NCBI GenBank assembly: GCA_016302545.1
Contig: JAEDNK010000084.1
Location: 1 to 6,583 of the forward strand
Source: Bacillota bacterium
Lineage (GTDB): Bacteria; Bacillota; Clostridia; Peptostreptococcales; Anaerovoracaceae
Direction: 5' to 3'
Length of the DNA stretch: 6,583 nucleotides
Under the pieces are notes generated by a model that saw nothing but the letters and a program-made list of their open reading frames with translations, made no database searches and was not told where the DNA came from. Numbering within the stretch: position 1 is the stretch's first letter; the number at the start of each line of letters is the position of its first letter. The position numbers and the translations under genes were made by a program. Below are positions 1 to 4,707 of the stretch, one piece after another.

Positions 1-59
1 CTCTCATAATCAAACATTGCAAAAAGTGACAATTGATATCTTGTATCAGAAATAACCAT
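1..59 (-). CDS. DUF2812-like protein, N-terminal fragment (runs off left edge)
   Basis: Reading leftward from the ATG at 59-57, the frame stays open to the window edge and gives 19 codons, including the stretch TRYQLSLFAMFDYE. The aromatic-rich pattern with F-D-Y-E resembles the start of DUF2812 proteins, which are small membrane proteins commonly encoded directly after PadR regulators in Bacillota. The ATG follows the PadR stop with no gap (TAA then ATG). Its ribosome binding site, AGGAGG, lies inside the last PadR codons, six bases upstream, so translation is probably coupled to padR. The start is well supported. The family call rests on a short peptide plus gene context, so it is tentative. 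No membrane segment can be seen because the rest of the gene is outside the window. Confidence 0.6.
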   Translation of the reverse strand, partial: MVISDTRYQLSLFAMFDYE

Positions 60-383
60 TTATAGCCTCCTATCTGGGCGACTGTACATATTAAAGTCCT
101 CTATTTGCTGCCGCAGCCGTATGCAGTCATTTGCAAGAATATTCCTGCCTTTCTCCGTTAAAATGTAACTCTTCTTTCGTCCATCAACCCTTGTTTCACG
201 TATTATGTCCTCGTTTGTAAACTGCTCTATCAGATTGTACAATGTTCCGGATCCGATTCTGACTCTGCCTTTGGTGATTTCATTGGTTTTTTTCATTACA
301 TCCGTTCCGCAGCATTCCTCGTAAAAGCAAAGCAATGCATAGAACATCTGTTCCGTTAAAGTCTGTAATTTTTCTCTAGCCAT
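60..383 (-). CDS. PadR family transcriptional regulator
   Basis: This 107-residue protein is the usual size for the compact PadR subfamily. Residues about 8-80 form the winged helix-turn-helix. The recognition helix region is GSGTLYNLIEQF (residues 45-56), a PadR hallmark. The wing is the basic RVDGRKKSYILTEKGR (65-80). The C-terminal segment, about 82-100 (NDCIRLRQQIEDFNMY), is the expected dimerisation helix. PadR proteins are usually ligand-responsive repressors acting as dimers. The start at 383 has AAAGGAG four bases upstream and sits downstream of a consensus promoter overlapped by two copies of a dyad-containing motif, so autorepression is likely. It is followed without a gap by a DUF2812-like gene, a common pairing. 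The effector is unknown. The neighbouring antiporter is transcribed divergently from its own start and need not be a target. Confidence 0.92.
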   Translation of the reverse strand: MAREKLQTLTEQMFYALLCFYEECCGTDVMKKTNEITKGRVRIGSGTLYNLIEQFTNEDIIRETRVDGRKKSYILTEKGRNILANDCIRLRQQIEDFNMYSRPDRRL

Positions 384-387
384 ACTA

Positions 388-394
388 CTCCTTT
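388..394 (-). promoter_or_regulatory. padR ribosome binding site
   Basis: On the minus strand AAAGGAG precedes the padR ATG by four bases (TAGT). The spacing is slightly short but workable, and no competing start codon lies upstream in the frame. Confidence 0.7.
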
Positions 395-395
395 G

Positions 396-445
396 TCGAA
401 TATCGATATTTCTTTGCTTTTATTATAATCTCGAATATCGACATT
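396..445 (-). promoter_or_regulatory. Two-copy operator, likely PadR autoregulatory site
   Basis: The 15-base motif TCGAATATCGATATT (396-410) recurs as TCGAATATCGACATT (431-445), with 14 of 15 bases identical and starts 35 bp apart. Each copy contains the dyad TCGA-ATA-TCGA. The first copy also holds the perfect 12-base palindrome AATATCGATATT (399-410). One copy fills most of the spacer of the padR promoter and the other lies just downstream of the expected transcription start. Binding at both would block RNA polymerase. That the motif is read by this PadR is inference from position and symmetry. Confidence 0.65.
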
Positions 446-450
446 GTCAA
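422..450 (-). promoter_or_regulatory. Sigma-A type promoter of padR
   Basis: On the minus strand TTGACA (450-445) and TATAAT (427-422) are separated by exactly 17 bases, a full consensus match to the vegetative promoter. Transcription should begin near 415, giving a leader of about 30 bases before the padR ATG. The spacer is occupied by one copy of the putative operator, consistent with a strong promoter held down by a repressor. Confidence 0.85.
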
Positions 451-559
451 CTGTTTTTTAAAATCTTTTCACTTTCTTCACAGTCTTATATTTTTTAATT
501 TTACGGTCATAATAACACTTATAGCATTTGTCAATAGGTTTTCAGGAGGAAATTCCAAT
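451..559 (+). promoter_or_regulatory. AT-rich upstream region of the antiporter gene, with RBS
   Basis: This is the antiporter side of the divergent intergenic region. It is AT-rich with T runs. AGGAGG at 544-549 sits ten bases before the ATG at 560 and is a strong ribosome binding site. A possible -10 element, CATAAT (508-513), has only a poor -35 match 17 bases upstream (CTTATA, 485-490), so the promoter is not firmly located. The padR-type 15-base motif does not recur here. I see no riboswitch or T-box pattern. Confidence 0.4.
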
Positions 560-2035
560 ATGAACGATTCTCAAAAACAACTGAGCGCTCTCAGCCTTAT
601 AGCCGTAATCATCGGCTCCACAATCGGAAGCGGCATTTTTACAATCACCGCCGACATGGCTGCGGCAGGCGCTCATACGGGAGCCATTCTCATTGGCTGG
701 CTCATCTGCGGTGTGGGTATGCTGGGGCTTATGATGTGTTACTTCGGTCTTAACAAAGTCCGTCCAGACCTGACCAACGGTGTATACAGCTATGCCGGTG
801 AGGGCTTCGGCGAATACATCGGCTTCACTTCCGCGTGGGGCTACTGGGTCAGCGCACTTCTTTGCAATGTTTCGTATCTGACCTTGCTTTTCGGTGCCAT
901 CGGCTACTTCATTCCGGCCTTCGGCACAGGCAACAATCTGCTCTCAATTGCCTGTGCCTCCGCATTCCTGTGGCTGATTAACTATCTGGTTTTGCGCGGT
1001 ATGCAGGAAGCGGCAATCATCAACATCGTTACCACCATAGCAAAACTGGTGCCGCTGCTGGTATTTGTGGTTGCAGTCATTTTCGTCGGCGCCTTTGACC
1101 CTGCGGTGTTTATGAACAACTTCTGGGGAGACGGCACTATGGCCCTTGGAGATCAGGTCAAGGCTACCACTTCGGCTACAGTCTGGTCATTTATCGGTAT
1201 TGAGGGCGCGGTGGTGCTTTCGGGCCGCGCCCGTCGTGCAAGCGATGTGGGAAAGGCTTCAATCACCGCCTTTATCGGCATCCTGGCCATCTATGTTATG
1301 ACCGCCGTTCTCAGCCTTGGGGTTATGACCACTGAGGAAATGTCCGCTCTCCCTACTCCTCAGATGGCAGGGATTCTGGAATATGCCGTAGGTCCCTGGG
1401 GTGCGGCGCTCATAAACATCGGAGTCATCCTGTCTCTGGCCGGCGCCCTGCTGGGCTGGACAATCCTGGCGGCAGACTGCCCGTACTCTGCCGCCCAGCA
1501 GGGAGGCTTCATGGAAGCCTTCAGCCGTGCCAACAGGCACGGCTCGCCGGCCTTCTCCCTGTATCTGACCAACGGCCTGATTCAGTTTTTCCTCATAATC
1601 TGCTATTTCAGCGCCTCAACCTATCAGGCCTTTTACGCTCTGAGCACCTCCATGATTATGATTCCATATCTGCTCAGCGCCGCATATTATCTTAAGCTTT
1701 CCCTCAAAGGCGACGGATTTGCGCGGTTGGGAGAAGGCTCCATCGCAATAGCAAGCGGTTCCGAGGCTCCCGGGGGCTCCCGGGCTGTGGCTCTTGTCTT
1801 CGCCTTTATCGGCACCATTTACGGGTTCTGGATGCTATACTCCGGAGGACTGGATTATGTGCTCATCACCACAGTTTTATATGCGCCGGGGCTGCTTGTG
1901 TTTATTCGTGGCAGGCATGAAAAGGGACTGCCTGTTTTTACCCGAAAAACAGAAAAAGCCGCTGCTGCGGCTGTTGTAATTCTGGCTCTTATTTCGATTT
2001 ATATGTTGGCAGTGGGAAAGCTGCAGCCGTTTTAG
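560..2035 (+). CDS. APC superfamily basic amino acid/polyamine antiporter (ArcD-type, APA family)
   Basis: This 491-residue integral membrane protein has the expected length for arginine:ornithine antiporters and their relatives, with about 12-13 hydrophobic segments. The N-terminal motif GSTIGSGIF (residues 19-27) is the broken TM1 substrate-binding segment of APC transporters. WSFIGIEGAVVLSGRAR (209-225) is the TM6 signature of the APA family; its Glu215 aligns with the gating glutamate of AdiC. GWTILAADCPYSAAQQGGF (299-317) matches the TM8 region of ArcD-like proteins. Such proteins exchange a basic amino acid for its breakdown product across the cytoplasmic membrane. No arcA, arcB or decarboxylase gene is in the window, so arginine/ornithine is only the leading guess; lysine, histidine or polyamine exchange remain possible. 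The loop at about 384-410, before the penultimate helices, looks longer than usual and is partly coded by a 10-bp tandem repeat. The start is set by AGGAGG ten bases upstream. The gene is monocistronic, ending at a terminator. Confidence 0.88.
   Translation: MNDSQKQLSALSLIAVIIGSTIGSGIFTITADMAAAGAHTGAILIGWLICGVGMLGLMMCYFGLNKVRPDLTNGVYSYAGEGFGEYIGFTSAWGYWVSALLCNVSYLTLLFGAIGYFIPAFGTGNNLLSIACASAFLWLINYLVLRGMQEAAIINIVTTIAKLVPLLVFVVAVIFVGAFDPAVFMNNFWGDGTMALGDQVKATTSATVWSFIGIEGAVVLSGRARRASDVGKASITAFIGILAIYVMTAVLSLGVMTTEEMSALPTPQMAGILEYAVGPWGAALINIGVILSLAGALLGWTILAADCPYSAAQQGGFMEAFSRANRHGSPAFSLYLTNGLIQFFLIICYFSASTYQAFYALSTSMIMIPYLLSAAYYLKLSLKGDGFARLGEGSIAIASGSEAPGGSRAVALVFAFIGTIYGFWMLYSGGLDYVLITTVLYAPGLLVFIRGRHEKGLPVFTRKTEKAAAAAVVILALISIYMLAVGKLQPF
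1765..1784 (+). repeat. Tandem 10-bp duplication within the antiporter gene
   Basis: GGCTCCCGGG occurs twice back to back (1765-1774 and 1775-1784), inside codons for the cytoplasmic loop around residues 402-409 (EAPGGSRA). Each copy contains the palindrome CCCGGG. Ten is not a multiple of three, so loss or gain of one copy would shift the frame and remove the last helices. Confidence 0.8.
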
Positions 2036-2051
2036 CTACAGGTTTATATCT

Positions 2052-2095
2052 GCGCCGAACCGCTCGATACCCTCGCGCTTCGGCGCTTTCCTTTT
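2052..2095 (+). terminator. Rho-independent terminator after the antiporter gene
   Basis: GCGCCGAA (2052-2059) pairs perfectly with TTCGGCGC (2079-2086) across a 19-base loop, and the T-rich TTTCCTTTTCT follows. A rival compact hairpin, GCGC-TTCG-GCGC (2075-2086), has a stable UUCG tetraloop directly before the T-rich tract. Either fold serves the rightward antiporter transcript, which ends 16 bases upstream. The leftward strand has no U tract after the stem, so termination of the convergent B3/B4 transcript here is less likely. Confidence 0.7.
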
Positions 2096-2103
2096 CTCTT
2101 ATT

Positions 2104-2814
2104 CTATTCCCCAATCACCGCTTCCGGGCTGTCCTTGGTAAGTATGTGCTTTTCCACTGTGCCACCCAGCTCTTTCTCTATGAGAGTCTTAAGCTCGTCC
2201 AGAGCAGCATCCAGCACATCGGCTCTTTCACCTGCCACGGTTTCGATTACCATAAATGCATTTACCGTGTCCTCTGTCAGCATGGTTCTCACCGACTCGC
2301 GCCAGTTAAAGCATCGGCAGATGGCTCCTCCATCGTCCTTATATACCACCTCTCCCGGATAAGGCGGCTCGCTCTTGTCGCTGCCGTAAGTGACGAATTC
2401 CTCGCCGCCCTCTGCAACCGTCAGGCGCATATGCCCTTCAAACTTGTCAATGTCCTCGCCGCCTACGGGCACACCGTACTTCAGCGAAATTCCGTTGTAA
2501 ATGTCAACCAGAGGATTTATGCATCCGATTTCCCCGCCCTTCGATACGCGCTTCAGCAGAGCTTCGATGGAGCATCTGGCTCCTTTCTTGGTCTTGAACT
2601 TATAGAAGGCATCCCTCCATGTTCTTATGATAGGATTTTCCGTAAATTCCGGATTTCTAATATACTTTGCAGCCTCCTTCTGCGCCTCGGCAAGATAGGC
2701 GGCATAGCTTGTCTCTTCCTTTATATGGTTGTCAATTCCATTGCACACCAGAATTCCTATTTTCGCATCGGGAAATATCTGGAGAAAGTCCTTTTCCATT
2801 ATAAATTTTTTCAT
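2104..2814 (-). CDS. Free-standing B3/B4 tRNA-binding domain protein (PheT-like)
   Basis: This 236-residue soluble protein matches the stand-alone B3/B4 domain family, related to the editing and tRNA-binding B3/B4 module of the phenylalanyl-tRNA synthetase beta chain. Family features visible in order are WRDAFYKF (residues 66-73), SIEALLKRV (82-90), the core INPLVDIYNGISLKYGVPVGGEDID (about 99-123), PGEVVYKDDGGAICRCFNWRES (about 153-174) and a closing beta strand, NAFMVIET (185-192). The length is normal and no signal peptide or membrane segment is seen. In PheT this module removes mischarged tyrosine; for the free-standing proteins the function is not established, though trans-editing or RNA binding is often proposed. 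The gene begins 48 bases after the EamA-family gene and is in the same direction. GGGAGG eight bases upstream supports the start at 2814. Family confidence is high, role confidence low. Confidence 0.88.
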   Translation of the reverse strand: MKKFIMEKDFLQIFPDAKIGILVCNGIDNHIKEETSYAAYLAEAQKEAAKYIRNPEFTENPIIRTWRDAFYKFKTKKGARCSIEALLKRVSKGGEIGCINPLVDIYNGISLKYGVPVGGEDIDKFEGHMRLTVAEGGEEFVTYGSDKSEPPYPGEVVYKDDGGAICRCFNWRESVRTMLTEDTVNAFMVIETVAGERADVLDAALDELKTLIEKELGGTVEKHILTKDSPEAVIGE

Positions 2815-2822
2815 CTGTCTGT

Positions 2823-2849
2823 CCTCCCTTTCCTCCGGAAATCCTCCGG
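2823..2849 (-). promoter_or_regulatory. Triple Shine-Dalgarno leader with small hairpin before the B3/B4 gene
   Basis: On the minus strand three GGAGG cores occur in 25 bases (complements of CCTCC at 2843-2847, 2832-2836 and 2823-2827). The last is properly spaced, eight bases from the ATG. The first two are partly covered by a 5-bp hairpin, CCGGA-GGATT-TCCGG (2835-2849). The proximal GGGAGG is probably the working ribosome binding site. The extra copies could be standby sites or chance purine richness. Confidence 0.45.
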
Positions 2850-2862
2850 CATATATTATATT

Positions 2863-3288
2863 TTATTTATTCAGCAAAAAAATTCCCACAAGGCAGGCGG
2901 CTATACCTGCAACCTTTGTCCCTGTCAGGGCCTCCTTGTAAATAAGCACTCCCACTACAAGCAGGGCGATTGCCACAAATATGGCCTGCACTATGTTTCC
3001 CACGGAAATCTCCCAGCCCGCCTTGTACATGAAGATTGCTCCCACTTCAAGACCTACCACCGACAGTCCCAGCACAAAGGGCGCCCAGTTGAGCCCGGCA
3101 ACCTGTTGGGAAACAGGCTCTCCGCTGCCGAGAGTGAAAAATAGCAAGAGGGACACCGCAGCACCTACCAGGTAGGTTACGGTCATGCTGAAAAAGGAAT
3201 CCACCTGAACCGGCAGAGATTTGGCGGTGATGTGATAAAAAACATTTGATAATACCAAAAGCCCTATGGGCCAGTAAAAACTGAACAT
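2863..3288 (-). CDS. Half-size EamA/DMT superfamily transporter
   Basis: This 141-residue, very hydrophobic protein has about five predicted membrane helices (roughly 5-22, 32-53, 68-90, 95-116 and 122-139). That is one EamA repeat rather than the two found in ten-helix DMT transporters. The ending IYKEALTGTKVAGIAACLVGIFLLN is the typical EamA C-terminal pattern (short basic/acidic E-x-L turn, then a Gly-rich last helix). Single-repeat members are thought to act as dimers, sometimes of dual topology; the substrate here cannot be told from the sequence. The start at 3288 has AGAGGAGG nine bases upstream. The gene begins 24 bases after the jetD stop on the same strand with no convincing terminator between, so read-through from the Wadjet operon is plausible. 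It is followed by the B3/B4 gene. It is a complete gene, not a truncated ten-helix protein: the start and stop are natural and no second repeat is visible in the flanking sequence. Confidence 0.82.
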   Translation of the reverse strand: MFSFYWPIGLLVLSNVFYHITAKSLPVQVDSFFSMTVTYLVGAAVSLLLFFTLGSGEPVSQQVAGLNWAPFVLGLSVVGLEVGAIFMYKAGWEISVGNIVQAIFVAIALLVVGVLIYKEALTGTKVAGIAACLVGIFLLNK

Positions 3289-3297
3289 ATAAATAAT

Positions 3298-3303
3298 CCT
3301 CCT
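3298..3303 (-). promoter_or_regulatory. Ribosome binding site of the EamA gene, in the jetD-EamA gap
   Basis: AGGAGG on the minus strand lies nine bases before the ATG and about ten bases after the jetD stop. The 24-base gap is too short to hold a promoter of its own. Upstream, inside the jetD end, there is only the loopless palindrome AAGGCGCCTT (3328-3337). Confidence 0.7.
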
Positions 3304-3312
3304 CTAAAAAAA

Positions 3313-4707
3313 TCATCCGCTATGAAAAAGGCGCCTTATATCCGAAATCATTTCATCCAGAAGCACTTCCTGATATCCGGCCTTTTTTTGTGCGCGAAGC
3401 AAAGCGGCAATCTTTATGAGCTGCGGATGCCTGAGGCGGCTGAGTATCGCAAGCCTGCGCTCGCTGATGTCCTCCTCCGAACGCGAAAGTTCATATTCCG
3501 CCGGTCCCATTCTCCATAATGTCACCTGTGACGGATATCTTCTCCAAATCCGATCCGCAATATCCATTCCCTCCGGATCAAGATCACCTGCATAGAATAT
3601 CTCCAATTCCTCAGAGGCGAGCAAATCCAGCAGCTGCCACGCTGCTTTCCGAGGCTGCCCCATAGTACATATCAGCGTCGGCACACTGTCGTCATACAAT
3701 TGCAGACACTTTTCGCAAAGATGGCTGAACACCATTTCGTTTTCCACCACAAACACACAGCTCCCCGTGCCATAAGCGCGGGTTACATGCTCCAGATTTT
3801 TCTGCATAAGAAGAAACGGTTCTCTCGCCTCACGAAATCCGGCAGCGCCGGGATGGATTCCACCCTCACATTCCAATGAAAGACCAAACACGGCAACCAT
3901 ACTGGATATCTCATCCGGCTGAATTCCATATCGCAGATAAAGTGCCGCCAGCTCTTCTGCTCCAGAAGGAAAATCCGTATCGGCAACCCGACAAAGAGCA
4001 CAGGTCAGAAGCTGTCCTGCCTTAGTCCCTCTGTCGAAGCAATGTGGATTACCGGAAACCTTGGCTGCCAGAACGGCAAGCATAAGATTTTCACAATCCG
4101 TCTCCCCGGTGTCCGGCATCACTTCATTCAGCGCCATACCAACCGCCCGCACTAGTTTTTCTGCCTCTTCCGGCTTTCGCTTCCATGCCTGCAGTATAAT
4201 CTGATAGCCATATGCCTTTTCCTGCCGGACCGCCCTGATCCAATCCGATGCCGCTTTGCAGACAGTAGTTTGCCCCGTTGTCTCCTGTGAGAAGTTTCTT
4301 TGGCATCTTTCAAAAAAGATACGGAGCTGTTCTTCTTTATCTGCTTTCTGCTGCGCATTTGTCTGCATCGTCTCACCGAAGTACAGTTCCAGCAGCTGCT
4401 GCAGGTTAAGCTCACAAAACCTGGTTTCACGCAATGCATCCTCAAAGGACCTCACCGAAAAGGATAAAGTTTTTCCGGCAGAGCCCTCCTTTGAATGTAC
4501 GTCAGAAGCCCCGGCGAAGGATCCGACGAATGATCTTCCGAAGAAACCCTCCAGGGCACGCCGTTCTTCTTCAGTGGCATCAGTCAGCTTCACCATACCT
4601 GATGCTTTTCCGTAAGCTCTCCACTTTTTTCGAAGCTGCCGGAAGCATCGGTCAAACCCGGGCGTCTTTCGGAAATATGCATATGCTTCTTTTCGAATAT
4701 CAGTCAT
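3313..4707 (-). CDS. jetD: Wadjet protein JetD: Toprim-domain (DUF2399-type) nuclease subunit
   Basis: This 464-residue protein, counted from the chosen start, fits JetD of Wadjet systems, the subunit that cleaves plasmid DNA once the JetABC SMC complex has engaged it. The C-terminal third holds a Toprim fold. An acidic motif, VVENEMVFSHL (about 320-330, with Glu322 and Glu324), is followed by YAGDLDPEGMDIADRIW (about 372-388) with the metal-binding Asp375-x-Asp377. All expected acidic residues are present. The N-terminal region (about 1-130), with EEERRALEGFFGRSF and SFSVRSFEDALRETRF, resembles the N-terminal domain of the TIGR02679/DUF2399 family and is likely the DNA-binding arm. I place the start at 4707 (ATG ACT GAT), overlapping the jetC stop by eight bases (ATGACTGA) with AGGAAAGGG just upstream. 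The frame could extend 16 codons to an ATG at 4755, but that would bury it in jetC and lacks a good ribosome binding site. Whether it is type II or III is not settled. Confidence 0.85.
   Translation of the reverse strand: MTDIRKEAYAYFRKTPGFDRCFRQLRKKWRAYGKASGMVKLTDATEEERRALEGFFGRSFVGSFAGASDVHSKEGSAGKTLSFSVRSFEDALRETRFCELNLQQLLELYFGETMQTNAQQKADKEEQLRIFFERCQRNFSQETTGQTTVCKAASDWIRAVRQEKAYGYQIILQAWKRKPEEAEKLVRAVGMALNEVMPDTGETDCENLMLAVLAAKVSGNPHCFDRGTKAGQLLTCALCRVADTDFPSGAEELAALYLRYGIQPDEISSMVAVFGLSLECEGGIHPGAAGFREAREPFLLMQKNLEHVTRAYGTGSCVFVVENEMVFSHLCEKCLQLYDDSVPTLICTMGQPRKAAWQLLDLLASEELEIFYAGDLDPEGMDIADRIWRRYPSQVTLWRMGPAEYELSRSEEDISERRLAILSRLRHPQLIKIAALLRAQKKAGYQEVLLDEMISDIRRLFHSG

Noticed and set aside
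451..559. PadR control of the antiporter gene
   Set aside because: Both operator-like copies are tied to the padR promoter, and no copy lies near the likely antiporter start region, so the evidence does not support it.
2855..2883. Possible promoter (TATAAT at 2860-2855, minus strand) for the B3/B4 gene
   Set aside because: There is no acceptable -35 element at 16-18 bases; the match is expected by chance in this AT-rich stretch.
2146..3144. Long rightward open frame of 332 codons opposite the B3/B4 and EamA genes
   Set aside because: It spans two well-recognised leftward genes and the gap between them, has no ribosome binding site, and its translation resembles no family; it is an antisense shadow.
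3313..3340. Possible terminator at the jetD end (AAGGCGCCTT followed by T runs)
   Set aside because: The palindrome has no loop, so a hairpin would keep only about three pairs, and the T7 tract lies well away from it after GCGGATGA.
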